NCBI RefSeq assembly: GCF_002135345.1 | Contig: NZ_NEGI01000006.1 | Span: 167,492-231,491, forward strand | DNA from: Acinetobacter sp. ANC 4648 | GTDB lineage: Bacteria; Pseudomonadota; Gammaproteobacteria; Pseudomonadales; Moraxellaceae | DNA: 64,000 bases | Direction of reading: 5' to 3' | Shown here: piece by piece, positions 41,991-52,542 of the stretch | How the letters are laid out: each line of letters starts with the position of its first letter | Position numbering within the stretch: the stretch's first letter is position 1 | Program-made: the position numbers and the translations under genes | The notes under the pieces: model-generated | What the model was told of the DNA's origin: nothing | What the model saw: the letters and a program-made list of their open reading frames with translations, nothing else | The model's database searches: none

Positions 41991-42389
41991 TCAAATTATT
42001 TTAATAATAGTAATGAGTAAAACAATCGGGCAAGCCATGGATAACATCCAAATGACCGACCGTAATGTCGACAAATTACACAAATAACAAATACCATAAA
42101 GAATGCGTAAAATAATATACGCGATGCCCAATGTCATGATGATATGTTGCGAAATCACCATATATTCAGCCATTAATACCGCAGCAATGAATAAAGGTAG
42201 ACTTTCAAAACTATTTTGTTGTACCGCATTTGCCCGTGCCGCTAATCCTGTAGTTTTAGCTAAAAACTCACGTGGATTTTGATTATCCTGAGCCTGAAAG
42301 CCACCAACTTTTTTAGCAATCATGGTAAATAGATAAGGTAGTAAACAGGCAATTAAAATTAAATATATGATGCCATCTATCCCAGACAT
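41991..42389 (-). CDS. MAPEG family membrane protein
   Basis: This small integral membrane protein of 132 residues has four predicted membrane segments. It resembles the MAPEG superfamily (membrane-associated eicosanoid/glutathione enzymes) found in many bacteria without a defined role. The NPREFLAKTTGLAARANAVQ stretch after the first segment contains the conserved loop with Arg/Asn, and QQNSFESLPLF follows. Catalytic activity toward glutathione substrates is possible but unproven. Confidence 0.85.
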   Translation of the reverse strand: MSGIDGIIYLILIACLLPYLFTMIAKKVGGFQAQDNQNPREFLAKTTGLAARANAVQQNSFESLPLFIAAVLMAEYMVISQHIIMTLGIAYIILRILYGICYLCNLSTLRSVIWMLSMACPIVLLITIIKII

Positions 42390-42499
42390 GAATTTATTCT
42401 CATCATGAAGTCTCTCAGGGCAATATCATAACATGTCAATGTTGCTATAATTTTCGTTAAGTAAAGAGTTTTGCAAAATTGTGTAGTGGAGATCACCAG

Positions 42500-42889
42500 A
42501 TGCAACCAGATCAAAAAGTAATGCTTGATATCTTAGAGAAACAACGCCAACAACAGCGGCAAGTTGATCGTATCCTTAAAGTCGTATTACCCATTACCGC
42601 CTTTTTACTCTGTGTCATTTGTGCCAACTTTAACTGGCAATCAACATTGGGAACATTCTTCGTGTTAGTCATTGCCTTCTATGCGGTGGGGATCAAACAG
42701 ATGAATGTATACTTGTGGTTAGGAATTATTGCCGCTTATTGTTTGGTCGATATTTATTTAAGTTACGGCACGATTCATCTTTCTGCATTAGGTCGTCAGA
42801 TGGGAACTATGTTGACCTTTACGGGGATTCTTGGCTTTGGTCGCCCTTATATTGACCAATGGTTTTTTAAAACTCAGGCCGACAAATAA
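42500..42889 (+). CDS. Uncharacterised small membrane protein
   Basis: This 129-residue protein has a polar, Gln-rich N-terminus (about 1-25, basic near the membrane) followed by about four hydrophobic segments: two near 27-58, a third near 67-90 and a weaker fourth. The start at 42500 has GGAG 8 bases upstream, better than an in-frame ATG/GTG at 42479. I do not recognise a family. It faces the MAPEG gene divergently across about 110 bases and ends at a strong terminator. Confidence 0.75.
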   Translation: MQPDQKVMLDILEKQRQQQRQVDRILKVVLPITAFLLCVICANFNWQSTLGTFFVLVIAFYAVGIKQMNVYLWLGIIAAYCLVDIYLSYGTIHLSALGRQMGTMLTFTGILGFGRPYIDQWFFKTQADK

Positions 42890-42934
42890 CCTCTAAAAGA
42901 TGTACTCTTGGCATTTTAAATAGATTTTTCCCAT

Positions 42935-42962
42935 AAAAAAGCGCCGTATTCGGCGCTTTTTT
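42935..42962. terminator. Bidirectional terminator between membrane protein and acyl-CoA ligase genes
   Basis: AAAAAAGCGCCG and CGGCGCTTTTTT arms around TATT form a textbook hairpin between convergent genes. Confidence 0.93.
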
Positions 42963-42977
42963 ATAATAATAAATCAA

Positions 42978-44651
42978 TTATTTACGTAAATCTTTACGTA
43001 AAATTTTACCGACATTTGATTTTGGCAATTCATCCATAAATTCAACATAACGTGGGCGTTTATAGCCAGTTAAATTTTCTTTCGCGAATGCAAGGACTTC
43101 TTCTGTCGTTAAAGTCGGATCTTTTTTCACTACAAATAATTTAGGCACTTCACCTGATTTTTCATCTGGCACACCAATGGCTGCAACTTCCAATACTTTA
43201 GGATGGGTTGCAATCACTTCTTCAATTTCAGATGGATACACGTTAAATCCTGACACTAAAATCATATCTTTTTTACGATCTACGATTTTAAAATAACCAC
43301 GCTCATCCATGATCCCTATATCACCAGTACGGAAAAAACCATCTGCAGTCATAACTTTGGCTGTTTCATCTGGACGATGCCAATAGCCTTTCATCACTTG
43401 CGGGCCACGAATCGAGATTTCACCTTGCTCACCTTGTGGCAAGTGATTACCGTCATCATCCAAAATAGCCACATCGGTCAATGGTAAAGGAATACCAATG
43501 GTGCCACTAAACTCGTTAGATGCAGGTGGATTCGCTGTGGCAATCGGCGAGGTTTCTGATAAACCATAGCCTTCAATAATATTAGTACCAGTAACTTTCT
43601 TCCATGCGGCTGCAGTCGATGGCAAAACGGCCATACCGCCGCCCATCGCCATTTTTAACTTACTATGATCAAGCTGTTTAAATTCTTCATTATTGACTAA
43701 AGCATTAAACAAAGTATTTACTGCAGGGAAAAATGCAGGTTGATACTTGGCTAATTCTTTAATCACTGCAGGTAGATCACGTGGATTTGGAATTAAAATA
43801 TTGGCTTGGCCTTTGTACATACCGTACAACGCACACACCATAAACGCAAAAATATGATACAGCGGTAAAGCACAGAAAATACGATCATCTTTAGATGCAT
43901 CACCAGTCCCAAATTTACTTTGGAAGATCCCATCTGCTTGCATTAAGTTTGCAACCAAATTGCGATGTGTTAATTCAGCACCTTTAGAAACACCTGTTGT
44001 ACCACCAGTATATTGCAATACAGCAGTATCACTTAGGGTCATATTCGGGCGTTTATAATTATTTGGGCTAACTTTCGCAATCGCAGTATTAAACTTAACA
44101 TGCCCAGGAATATTCCAGTCTGGAATTTGCTTACGTACTTTACGTAATACAAAGTTAACCAAAGTGCCTTTTAACGTCCCAAGCATATCCCCTACAGAAG
44201 CCACAATCACGTGCTTCACTGGCGTTTTACCCAGAATAGATTGATATACAGAAGCAAAGTTTTCAATAATGACTAAGGCTTCAGTACCTGAATCATTAAG
44301 CTGATGTTCTAATTCACGTGCTGTATATAGTGGATTCACGTTGACTAATACTAAGCCTGCACGAAATACACCTAATGCAACCACAGGATATTGCAGGACG
44401 TTGGGCATCATCACGGCAACACGAGAACCTTGTGCAAGTCCTAAACTTTGGAGATATGTAGCAAATTTACGGCTTGCAAGTTCAAGTTCACTGAACGACA
44501 TGGCTTTATCCATAAAGATAAAGGCATCACGTGAACCAAATTTCTGGAAATTACGCTCAAAGATATCAACAAGCGAGGTGTTTTCAGGTGGTAATTCTAC
44601 TGTTTCTGGAATCCCAGTCTTTTGGTATTCAGCGAACCAAATCTTTTCCAT
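42978..44651 (-). CDS. Long-chain fatty-acid--CoA ligase (FadD-like)
   Basis: This is an adenylate-forming enzyme of 557 residues that activates a carboxylate, most likely a long-chain fatty acid, to its CoA ester. AMP-binding motifs occur in order: YTGGTTGVSKGAE (P-loop), GYGLSETSPIA, FRTGDIGIMDERGY and VDRKKDMI. The catalytic Lys lies near the C-terminus in LPKSNVGKILRKDL. Similarity to FadD is good over the full length, but chain-length preference cannot be told. It is flanked by terminators and seems to stand alone. Confidence 0.88.
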   Translation of the reverse strand: MEKIWFAEYQKTGIPETVELPPENTSLVDIFERNFQKFGSRDAFIFMDKAMSFSELELASRKFATYLQSLGLAQGSRVAVMMPNVLQYPVVALGVFRAGLVLVNVNPLYTARELEHQLNDSGTEALVIIENFASVYQSILGKTPVKHVIVASVGDMLGTLKGTLVNFVLRKVRKQIPDWNIPGHVKFNTAIAKVSPNNYKRPNMTLSDTAVLQYTGGTTGVSKGAELTHRNLVANLMQADGIFQSKFGTGDASKDDRIFCALPLYHIFAFMVCALYGMYKGQANILIPNPRDLPAVIKELAKYQPAFFPAVNTLFNALVNNEEFKQLDHSKLKMAMGGGMAVLPSTAAAWKKVTGTNIIEGYGLSETSPIATANPPASNEFSGTIGIPLPLTDVAILDDDGNHLPQGEQGEISIRGPQVMKGYWHRPDETAKVMTADGFFRTGDIGIMDERGYFKIVDRKKDMILVSGFNVYPSEIEEVIATHPKVLEVAAIGVPDEKSGEVPKLFVVKKDPTLTTEEVLAFAKENLTGYKRPRYVEFMDELPKSNVGKILRKDLRK

Positions 44652-44797
44652 AATGCCATCTTCTCCAATTAGTAATCCTTGCTTTTAAACTTTTTTCAAT
44701 ATCAAGCATAATTTTTTGGCTTGTTTGTGCTTAATATTGCATCCATTTTCACAAATACCCCCCATATATAACGTATTTTGATCAATGGATGCTAGTT

Positions 44798-47017
44798 TTA
44801 TCTTTGAATGAACAGTTTATTTGCTTTTTGATATCCACGTGGTAAGAGTTGACCTTTCGTTGCTCTCTTACCTAGATATTTTAATAGATCATCGCCTTTT
44901 AACTTTAATTGTTGCTGCCCTGCAACCACCTGAATCATTTCATTTAAATTAAGCATAATCATTGAAACAATCTGTTCTTTGGCTTCAAGCTGCATCAATT
45001 TATTGCCTTTACCTTTATTCAAAATTGGTAATTCTGCCAAATCAATTATTAAGAAGCGCCCTGCGTCACTGAGCATTCCCAAATGCGTACGCTCAGCCAC
45101 CACTTGCAATGGTAAAGCTTTTGCATCTTCAGCTAAGCTTAGGAATGCTTTACCTGCTTTAGCATTAGTATCGAGCTGCTTGGCTTGCGTTTTAAAACCA
45201 TAAGCTTTAGAACTTGTCGCCAGTATTTCCTGCTCATCATCGGCAATAATAACTTGTATAAATCCGACTCCATTAGCAGGAGACAGTTTTGAACTTAAAG
45301 GTTCACCAAAACCACGTGCAGAAGGTAGGCTACTAATCGCTAAAGCATAACTTCTCCCAGTTTCATCTAATACATAAACTTTTTGATTGGTTTTACCTTG
45401 CGCATGGCTGAGATACTGATCACCGACGCGAAAATTTAGTTTTTCCACATCGATATCATGCCCTTTAGCTGAACGAATCCAACCCGCTTCAGACAGCACC
45501 ACCGTAACGGGTTCGGCAGGCATAAAGTCTTGTTCACTCATTGCCGTTGCTTCACCACGTTGTACCAACGGCGAACGACGATCATCACCAAATTTTTTGG
45601 CATCTTCTTTAAGTTCATTAATAATCAGTGATTTTAATGATTCAGGATTGGCCAATTGTTCACGAATAATTGCAGCTCTCGCTTCCAATTCATCTTGTTC
45701 ACGGCGCATCTCCATTTCTTCAAGTTTTGCCAAGTGGCGTAACTTGAGTTCTAGAATAGCTTCCGCTTGAATCTCATCAATATTGAAACGCGACATCAAA
45801 ACTGGTTTAGGCTGATCTTCCTCACGAATGATTCTAATAACTTCATCAATATTGAGAAAAGCAATAATCAAGCCTTCTAAAATATGTAGTCGCTTTTCAA
45901 TTTTATTTAAATGATATTGCAGACGACGTGTGACCGTATTCTTACGAATTTCGATCCATTCTAATAAAATACGACGAATTGATTTAACTTGTGGGCGACC
46001 ATCCGCACCAATCATGTTCATATTGACACGATAGCTAGACTCTAAATCTGTCGTTGCAAATAAGTGGCTCATCACCGCTTCAGCATCAATACGATTTGAA
46101 CGTAGCACCACCACTAAACGCGTTGGATTTCGATGATCTGATTCATCTCGAAGATCACTCACCAAAGGTAGTTTCTTGGCCTGCATTTGATCTGCAATTT
46201 GGGTAATCACTTTCGAACCTGAAACCTGATAAGGTAATTCAGTAATCACAATTTCATTTTTTTCTACCGTATAAATCGCACGCATGCGATAGCTACCACG
46301 GCCTGTCATTTGAATTTTAAGTAATTCTTCAGGTGGAGTAATAATTTCAGCTTTGGTCGGTAAATCTGGCGCAGGAATATATTCTGCAACTTTTTCATCC
46401 GTTAAGTTTGGATTACGAATAAGTGCAATCGTGCCTTTAATCACTTCACGTAAATTATGTGGCGGAATATCGGTAGCCATACCGACGGCAATCCCGGTTG
46501 TACCATTCATCAGGATATTTGGAACACGTGCAGGTAAATTCACTGGTTCTTTCATAGAACCATCAAAGTTATCCTGCCAATCACAGGTACCTTGGCCTAA
46601 TTCAGACAGTAACACTTCACTATACAGTGACAGTTTTGCCTCGGTATAACGCATAGCTGCAAATGATTTTGGATCATCAGGTGAACCCCAGTTCCCTTGT
46701 CCTTCAATAAAGGGATAGCGATAACTAAAAGGCTGCGCCATTAATACCATCGCTTCATAACAAGCAGAGTCGCCATGCGGATGATATTTACCCAACACAT
46801 CACCTACTGTACGTGCAGATTTTTTAGGCTTACCACTATTTTTTAGCCCTAATTCACTCATCGCATAAACAATACGACGCTGTACGGGTTTTAAACCATC
46901 ACTAATATGCGGCAATGCACGATCCATAATCACGTACATGGCATAGTTAAGATAAGCTTGTTCGGTAAATTCTGCTACAGAACGGTTTTCAGTCGCCTGA
47001 TGTGTAAGGATTGTCAT
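44798..47017 (-). CDS. parC: DNA topoisomerase IV subunit A
   Basis: ParC is the breakage-reunion subunit that decatenates daughter chromosomes with ParE. At 739 residues the length is typical. The quinolone-resistance region [13 protein letters not shown] carries Ser84 and Glu88 (the positions equal to E. coli Ser80 and Glu84), the wild-type pair. The catalytic Tyr is in [11 protein letters not shown] (about 123-133). The C-terminal domain has the short beta-pinwheel expected for ParC. parE is not adjacent. Confidence 0.96.
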   Translation of the reverse strand: MTILTHQATENRSVAEFTEQAYLNYAMYVIMDRALPHISDGLKPVQRRIVYAMSELGLKNSGKPKKSARTVGDVLGKYHPHGDSACYEAMVLMAQPFSYRYPFIEGQGNWGSPDDPKSFAAMRYTEAKLSLYSEVLLSELGQGTCDWQDNFDGSMKEPVNLPARVPNILMNGTTGIAVGMATDIPPHNLREVIKGTIALIRNPNLTDEKVAEYIPAPDLPTKAEIITPPEELLKIQMTGRGSYRMRAIYTVEKNEIVITELPYQVSGSKVITQIADQMQAKKLPLVSDLRDESDHRNPTRLVVVLRSNRIDAEAVMSHLFATTDLESSYRVNMNMIGADGRPQVKSIRRILLEWIEIRKNTVTRRLQYHLNKIEKRLHILEGLIIAFLNIDEVIRIIREEDQPKPVLMSRFNIDEIQAEAILELKLRHLAKLEEMEMRREQDELEARAAIIREQLANPESLKSLIINELKEDAKKFGDDRRSPLVQRGEATAMSEQDFMPAEPVTVVLSEAGWIRSAKGHDIDVEKLNFRVGDQYLSHAQGKTNQKVYVLDETGRSYALAISSLPSARGFGEPLSSKLSPANGVGFIQVIIADDEQEILATSSKAYGFKTQAKQLDTNAKAGKAFLSLAEDAKALPLQVVAERTHLGMLSDAGRFLIIDLAELPILNKGKGNKLMQLEAKEQIVSMIMLNLNEMIQVVAGQQQLKLKGDDLLKYLGKRATKGQLLPRGYQKANKLFIQR

Positions 47018-47191
47018 AACAACCTTTAATCCTAATCAATAATTATTGTTTCTAAGTTCTTATGCTATGTCGCAAGATTAGACTACACAAGGGGCTGTCA
47101 GGTAACTCTGCGACAAATTGCGTCTTATGATGTAAAACTATGCATTTTATCAAGGATGATCCATCAAAAATCATCCATTTTCATCCAAATC

Positions 47192-48511
47192 TTATAAACC
47201 AATCGATTCTAGAGTCTTGCCTTTGGTTTCTTCACCTAAAACTAAAACCACCAATGCAACAGCTAAAAGTACAATGGTAAACATCGTAAATACTTGATTA
47301 AAACCGTTTTGCATAACCATCATATGGGTTACCACCAAGGGTGCAACAATACCACCCATTCGCCCAACCGCCGATGCCCAACCTGAGCCAAATGCACGAA
47401 TATTGGCAGGATACTGCTCAGGCGTATAGGTATACAAAACACCCCAAGCACCTAAATTAAAGAATGACATTAAACAGCCCCACAGCATAATCATGTTGAC
47501 AGTAGTGGCTTGTCCAAAGAAATAGGCTGAGACTGCACACATACCAATAAAACCAGCCAATGTTGCTTTACGTCCTGCCTTTTCCACCAACCATGCCGCA
47601 GCAACATAACCCGGAAGTTGCGCTAAAATCATCACGAGAACATATTCAAAAGATTGCACAATGCTATAGCCTTGTTTAATCAATAAACTTGGCAGCCATG
47701 TAAAAATACCATAATAGGAGTACACAATCCCGAACCAAATCAGCCACAGCATCAAGCTACGCCGTGCAAAACCGCCTGACCACAATTGCTTAAAGGATAC
47801 TTTTTGCTGCGAAGCGACTGGCTTCACTTCAATTTGTTGAATTACTTCAACTCCGCATTGACGTTCGAGCTTTTGCACCAAAGCATGCGCTTCTTCAATC
47901 CGTCCACGATTGACTAAATAAGGGATAGATTCTGGAACTTTCTTTAAAATGATAAAAACATAAATTGCAGGTAAGCCACCGATTAGAAAAGCGATCTGCC
48001 AACCCAATTGAGGAATCACAAAATAAGAAATTAAAGCAGCAGCCAACCAGCCTAGCCCCCAGAAACTCTCTAAAAGCACAATGAAGCGACCACGCACATG
48101 CGCAGGAATATATTCACTGACTAAAGTCACAGCAACAGGAAGTTGCCCACCTAAACCTAAGCCGACAATGAAGCGAAAGACCAAGAGCCAAGTTAAGTTG
48201 GGTGCGAATGCACACAATGCTGTCGCAATGCTATAGATCACTAAGGTCATTGCAAATACGGTACGGCGTCCTATTCGGTCTGCCAAGCCCCCTGAAAAAA
48301 CCGCACCAATCGCCATACCGACAAAGCCGATGGAAACTACCCAACCCTTTTCCGTCGGTGACATCTGCCAGTCTTCGGCCATCTTCGCCAAGATAAAGGA
48401 AATTAAACCGGTATCCATCGCATCAAACATCCATCCCAATCCAATCACCCACAGCAAAGTGTAATGAAATTTACCTATGGGTAAACGTTGTACGCGTGAA
48501 ACTAAGTCCAT
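47192..48511 (-). CDS. MFS transporter, possibly NiaP-type
   Basis: This is a twelve-segment major facilitator protein of 439 residues. Features include GLGWMFDAMDTG in the first segment, GGLADRIGRRTVF (loop 2-3 signature), GLGLGGQLPVA in segment 4 and a central loop near 190-240. This pattern fits the sugar/aromatic-acid-like symporter branch that includes nicotinate transporter NiaP. Substrate is uncertain: aromatic acids are the alternative. There are no neighbouring niacin or aromatic catabolic genes to decide between them. Confidence 0.75.
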   Translation of the reverse strand: MDLVSRVQRLPIGKFHYTLLWVIGLGWMFDAMDTGLISFILAKMAEDWQMSPTEKGWVVSIGFVGMAIGAVFSGGLADRIGRRTVFAMTLVIYSIATALCAFAPNLTWLLVFRFIVGLGLGGQLPVAVTLVSEYIPAHVRGRFIVLLESFWGLGWLAAALISYFVIPQLGWQIAFLIGGLPAIYVFIILKKVPESIPYLVNRGRIEEAHALVQKLERQCGVEVIQQIEVKPVASQQKVSFKQLWSGGFARRSLMLWLIWFGIVYSYYGIFTWLPSLLIKQGYSIVQSFEYVLVMILAQLPGYVAAAWLVEKAGRKATLAGFIGMCAVSAYFFGQATTVNMIMLWGCLMSFFNLGAWGVLYTYTPEQYPANIRAFGSGWASAVGRMGGIVAPLVVTHMMVMQNGFNQVFTMFTIVLLAVALVVLVLGEETKGKTLESIGL

Positions 48512-48653
48512 AACACAATCTCTGAATTTGCTAAAAGAGGAAGTACTGCTTTCACAACAGGATTTAGCTTTTATCTAATTATTGATATAACCTTGTAACT
48601 ACACAAGGTTATTTTGTGAGGTAAATTTTTAGTTAAATTCTAGGGATAATCAG

Positions 48654-49298
48654 TCAAGTTTCATCTTTAGAAGATGCAGATTGCTCATCATCATCTTTAT
48701 AGATAAATTTTGGCATTTCTAAACCAAAATAAATCGCGATACAGCGTAAAGAAAAACCAAAAATTAAGGTCGAAATCACCGTAATTTCTAAAGACAATCC
48801 AATATCGGTACAGAACCAATAAAAAACCACCGCAACAAAAGAAATTGAGGCATATAATTCACGGCGGAATACCAGTGGTACATCATTACACAGGATATCA
48901 CGCAGAATACCGCCCGATACACCAGTGAGTACGCCTGCAACGGCACACACGACAAAACCATGTCCCATCTGTAACGCAATTTGGCAACCAATAATGGTAA
49001 AACCAATTAAACCTAATGCATCTAATAATAAGAAAATTGAATGTAAATGACGCATCCATTTGGCGATTAAAATGGTGACAAAAGCTGCACAGCAGGTCAG
49101 AACCAAATATTCAGGATGTTTCACCCAAGTCAAGGGATAATGCCCCAGTAAAACATCACGTACAGAACCGCCACCGAGTGCAGTTACGCAGGCGATTAAG
49201 ATTACACCAAACCAATCCATGCTTCGTCGGCCAGCCGACAATGCCCCAGTCATGGCTTCTGCCGTAATCGCAATAACGTAAATAATGGTGAGTAACAT
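48654..49298 (-). CDS. YicG/TRIC-like cation channel family protein
   Basis: This is a membrane protein of 214 residues with about seven hydrophobic segments in two repeats. Each repeat has a Gly-rich signature followed by Arg-Asp: GGGSVRDVLLG (first) and GVSGGILRDIL (second). This is the UPF0126 family, related to trimeric intracellular cation channels and usually annotated as YicG. A potassium-permeable channel role is known for a few relatives only. The C-terminal tail is acidic. Confidence 0.87.
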   Translation of the reverse strand: MLLTIIYVIAITAEAMTGALSAGRRSMDWFGVILIACVTALGGGSVRDVLLGHYPLTWVKHPEYLVLTCCAAFVTILIAKWMRHLHSIFLLLDALGLIGFTIIGCQIALQMGHGFVVCAVAGVLTGVSGGILRDILCNDVPLVFRRELYASISFVAVVFYWFCTDIGLSLEITVISTLIFGFSLRCIAIYFGLEMPKFIYKDDDEQSASSKDET

Positions 49299-49359
49299 TG
49301 CCCGTCATCCGCTGATGGGTAAGAGATGCGCGCTATTTTAAAACATCTTTTGAAAAAAA

Positions 49360-49827
49360 CTATACATATTCTGCGCAACATTGTTTAAATTTTTTCTTTG
49401 AGCCACAAATACAGGGTTGTTTCATGGTGATTTGCATATCTGTGGTTGGATCTAGGAAATACCATGCATTCTCATACTTCACAAAATGTGAAATTTCATG
49501 ATGAATTTGGACCTGTTGCCCATCATGGTAATGCGCTTTAAATTCAACTTGAGCATGGGTTTTGTTCAGCTTTTCATTGCTACTGACAATTTCAAGTTCT
49601 AACCATTGATTGGCTTTGCTCCAATCTGCGATAGCTGCCCGATCTAATACAGCTTGCTGACCTAGTGTAGTGGTGTGAATAATGTAATCAATTTCATGCT
49701 TGGCAAAAGCACTATAGCGAGAGCGCATTAACTGCTCTGCGGTTTGAGCGCGCGCATTACCCAAATGTAAAGGCTGACAACATTCGCTATAAAGCCCTAA
49801 ACTACAAGGGCATAATTGATCTGACAT
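49360..49827 (-). CDS. YchJ family SEC-C domain protein
   Basis: This 155-residue protein is bracketed by two SEC-C-type zinc motifs: N-terminal CPCSLGLYSECC (about 5-16) and C-terminal CICGSKKKFKQCC (about 140-152), with an NTF2-like middle region. Members of the YchJ/UPF0225 family are uncharacterised. Start MSDQLCPC at 49827 matches family length; an ATG 13 codons upstream (49866) is less likely. GGTGATG is only a weak ribosome site. Confidence 0.86.
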   Translation of the reverse strand: MSDQLCPCSLGLYSECCQPLHLGNARAQTAEQLMRSRYSAFAKHEIDYIIHTTTLGQQAVLDRAAIADWSKANQWLELEIVSSNEKLNKTHAQVEFKAHYHDGQQVQIHHEISHFVKYENAWYFLDPTTDMQITMKQPCICGSKKKFKQCCAEYV

Positions 49828-49894
49828 GACATCACCAAGAATTAAAGATGCTGCATCATAATTCAAAGCAGCTCTATCAATTTAACCTTTTCAT

Positions 49895-49918
49895 AAAAAA
49901 GCCAGTCTTTCGACTGGC
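49895..49918 (-). terminator. Terminator after the TerC-CBS gene
   Basis: GCCAGTC and GACTGGC arms around GAAA on the minus strand, followed by a T6 run, lie just after the TerC-CBS gene and before the ychJ-like gene. GAAA is a very stable tetraloop. Confidence 0.93.
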
Positions 49919-49940
49919 CTCTTCAAATTTCTATCCAAGA

Positions 49941-51527
49941 TTATTCATCTTCAGATTTTTTAAGCTCGACAATATGCACTTTCTCAATTTTATGGCCATC
50001 CATAGTTACCACTTCAAATAGATAACCATCCGCTGTTAAGCGTTGACCATTTTCAGGCAAACGACCTAAATGAAATAAGATATAACCTGAAAGTGTTGAA
50101 TATTGTTCCGACTCATCCACTAAATCACGGCCCAATAGCAATGATACATGACGAATATCAGTTGAACCTTCCAAAATGAGTGAACCATCTTCCAGACTTT
50201 CTGCAGTGGTATCCAATTCATCTTCATCAGGGAATTCACCCGCAATCGCTTCTAGTACATCAATCGGAGTTACAATTCCTTCGATAGAACCATACTCATT
50301 TAGTACAATCGCCATTTGTAAGGGAGCTTGGCGCAATTGTTCCATCACCATCAAGACTTGTGCATTTTCATGCACAATCACTGGATCGCGTAAATGCTTT
50401 TCAAAACTTAAAATACCCGTTTCAATATAATCATTCAGTACTTTGTGCGTCAGCACGATCCCTGCAATATTGTCTAACTCGCCATGTGCCACAATTAAAC
50501 GAGAATGCGTCATCGACATTAAACGTTCTTTAACTGTGGCATGATCATCATTTAAATCAATCCATTCCAATTCAGGACGTGGTGTCATTACTGATTTCAC
50601 AGGTCGTTCAGATAAGCCTAAGACTCCTTGAACCATAACACTATGATATGCCCCATTTTCAGGGTCAAACATTTCATTAGCAATTGCTTGTGTGGCTAAG
50701 ACATCTTCTACATGGCTATTGGCATTGTCTGAACCATTGGCACTTTTACCCCCCAACATACGCATCACTGCTGATGCAGTACGGAAACGTAAATCATTGG
50801 TCGTCACTAATTTTTCTTGGTTCTTACGCATAGTTTGGTTCATAAATTCAATCAGAACCGAGAAGCCAATCGCAGCGTATAAATAGCCTTTAGGAATATG
50901 GTAGCCAAAGCCCTCAACAATCAGCGAGAAGCCAATCATCATCAGGAAGCCAAGACAAAGAATAACGACAGTCGGATGTTTATTGACAAAATTCATGAGC
51001 GGTTTAGAAGCCCACAACATAATACCAACCGCAATCACTACAGCGATCATCATCACAGACAGTTCTTTTACCATTCCCACAGCAGTAATCACACTATCAA
51101 GCGAGAACACAGCATCCAGTACCACAATCTGTGCAATCACGATCCAAAAAGCCGCATGAACTGGATTTTCTTCTTTGAGTTGCTGAGCACCTTCAAGGCG
51201 TTCATGCAACTCCATGGTTCCTTTAAATAACAGGAATACACCACCAAATAATAAAATCAGGTCACGACCGGAAAATGGATGCTCTAAAATATGGAATAAA
51301 GGTGCGGTGAGCGTAATGACCCATGCAATAGATGCCAGCAGCACCATCCGCATACACAGTGCCAATAACAACCCAACAATTCGAGCCGTATTACGCTGTT
51401 CTGGAGGAAGTTTTTCCGCCAAAATGGCGATAAAGACAAGGTTATCAATACCTAAAACTATTTCTAATACAACTAAAGTCGCTAAGCCGACCCATGCAGA
51501 AGGATCAGACATCCATTCTAATATCAT
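49941..51527 (-). CDS. TerC family membrane protein with CBS and CorC_HlyC domains
   Basis: This is a 528-residue fusion. The N-terminal TerC domain (about 1-230) has seven or so hydrophobic segments with [10 protein letters not shown] and [16 protein letters not shown], whose acidic residues may bind metal. Next come two CBS repeats (about 300-420) with [14 protein letters not shown], then a CorC_HlyC domain (about 440-520) at the C-terminus. It matches E. coli YoaE/YegH. These are linked to metal (Mn) or cation handling; tellurite resistance should not be assumed. It is a single-gene unit. Confidence 0.9.
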   Translation of the reverse strand: MILEWMSDPSAWVGLATLVVLEIVLGIDNLVFIAILAEKLPPEQRNTARIVGLLLALCMRMVLLASIAWVITLTAPLFHILEHPFSGRDLILLFGGVFLLFKGTMELHERLEGAQQLKEENPVHAAFWIVIAQIVVLDAVFSLDSVITAVGMVKELSVMMIAVVIAVGIMLWASKPLMNFVNKHPTVVILCLGFLMMIGFSLIVEGFGYHIPKGYLYAAIGFSVLIEFMNQTMRKNQEKLVTTNDLRFRTASAVMRMLGGKSANGSDNANSHVEDVLATQAIANEMFDPENGAYHSVMVQGVLGLSERPVKSVMTPRPELEWIDLNDDHATVKERLMSMTHSRLIVAHGELDNIAGIVLTHKVLNDYIETGILSFEKHLRDPVIVHENAQVLMVMEQLRQAPLQMAIVLNEYGSIEGIVTPIDVLEAIAGEFPDEDELDTTAESLEDGSLILEGSTDIRHVSLLLGRDLVDESEQYSTLSGYILFHLGRLPENGQRLTADGYLFEVVTMDGHKIEKVHIVELKKSEDE

Positions 51528-51873
51528 TGAGCTTGCTCCAAGAGTATTTCAGCATTTTGATGTTCTAAAATGGGAAACTTGAAGAGTTTCTTCAATTTAT
51601 ATTGATCTTTTATTGATTTAGAAAACTGTGTAATTTTGGAGCGACGACAACCACTACCCATGATGATTCATTTGTTGAGAAACTTAACTTTAGTATAGGC
51701 AAAATCGCTAAAAATTTCATCTTTTTTGTGATTCAAACTTGCGGATGACTGTTCTTTACAACCCCCAAATAGCTTGCTAGAACTGTATAAATCGAGTTAG
51801 CGATCAATGATTTTTATGACTTAAACTAGAGAGCTAAAAGAGAACATGCTAAGTTAAGGTGAAAAAATAATTG
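51528..51873. other. Divergent intergenic region between TerC-CBS and LOG genes
   Basis: About 346 bases with no supported gene, RNA or hairpin terminator. Promoters of both divergent genes should lie here. AAGGTG at about 51856-51861 could be the LOG gene's ribosome site, but is 12 bases from its ATG. I see no conserved leader element. Confidence 0.45.
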
Positions 51874-52497
51874 ATGAATAGCGTATTACACTATATGAAA
51901 AATGAATCTCTTGACCCTAGAATTAAAAGCTCTCAACATCTGATTGCACTTTATTGTGGTTCACGATCGGGGAACCACCCTATTTATAGAGAGAAAGCAA
52001 TTGCTTTGGCTTCGGGCATTGCGGAACGTGGTTTTGGTATTGTCTATGGTGGTGCGAGCATTGGCTTAATGGGACAAGTGGCAGATACTGTTACTGAACA
52101 TGGTGGTGATGTAGTTGGAGTAATTCCTGAATTTATGCTTGATTATGAAATTGCACATCATCATTTAACTGAATTACATATCGTACAAACCATGCATGAA
52201 CGTAAAGCCATGATGGCCGATCGTGCTGCTGCATTTGTGGCACTTCCTGGTGGCTTGGGAACATTTGAAGAGATTCTAGAAGTTGCGACTTGGAGCCAAC
52301 TCAATCAGCACCAAAAACCCATGATGCTCTATAACGTGAATGGTTTCTATGACCACCTAATTGCTCAACTTGATCATGCAGTACAAGAAGGCTTTTTACC
52401 GCCACAACACCGAGCTAAATTGATTGTCTGCAATCATGCAGATCAAATTTTCAATGCCATTAAAAATTTAAGCAGCCCAGAACATTTTGTAATTTAA
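51874..52497 (+). CDS. LOG family protein (TIGR00730 type)
   Basis: This Rossmann-fold protein of 207 residues has the LOG signature PGGLGTFEEILE (about 128-139), an N-terminal VYGGASIGLMG and the catalytic-type Arg in MHERKAMM. Family members hydrolyse nucleoside 5'-monophosphates at the N-glycosidic bond; in plants and some bacteria this releases cytokinins. The bacterial physiological role is uncertain. The annotated start is the ATG at 51874, with a TTG immediately before. A strong terminator follows. Confidence 0.88.
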   Translation: MNSVLHYMKNESLDPRIKSSQHLIALYCGSRSGNHPIYREKAIALASGIAERGFGIVYGGASIGLMGQVADTVTEHGGDVVGVIPEFMLDYEIAHHHLTELHIVQTMHERKAMMADRAAAFVALPGGLGTFEEILEVATWSQLNQHQKPMMLYNVNGFYDHLIAQLDHAVQEGFLPPQHRAKLIVCNHADQIFNAIKNLSSPEHFVI

Positions 52498-52501
52498 ATT
52501 T

Positions 52502-52530
52502 AAAACAGCGAGTTCAATACTCGCTGTTTT
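52502..52530. terminator. Bidirectional terminator after the LOG gene
   Basis: AAAACAGCGAGT and ACTCGCTGTTTT arms around a 5-base loop lie between convergent genes. Confidence 0.92.
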
Positions 52531-52542
52531 ATTGACTATGTA

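Noticed and set aside
49941..51527. Tellurite resistance operon based on TerC
   Set aside because: There is no TerA, TerB, TerD or TerE. The fusion with CBS and CorC domains is the YoaE/YegH type, tied to metal or cation handling.
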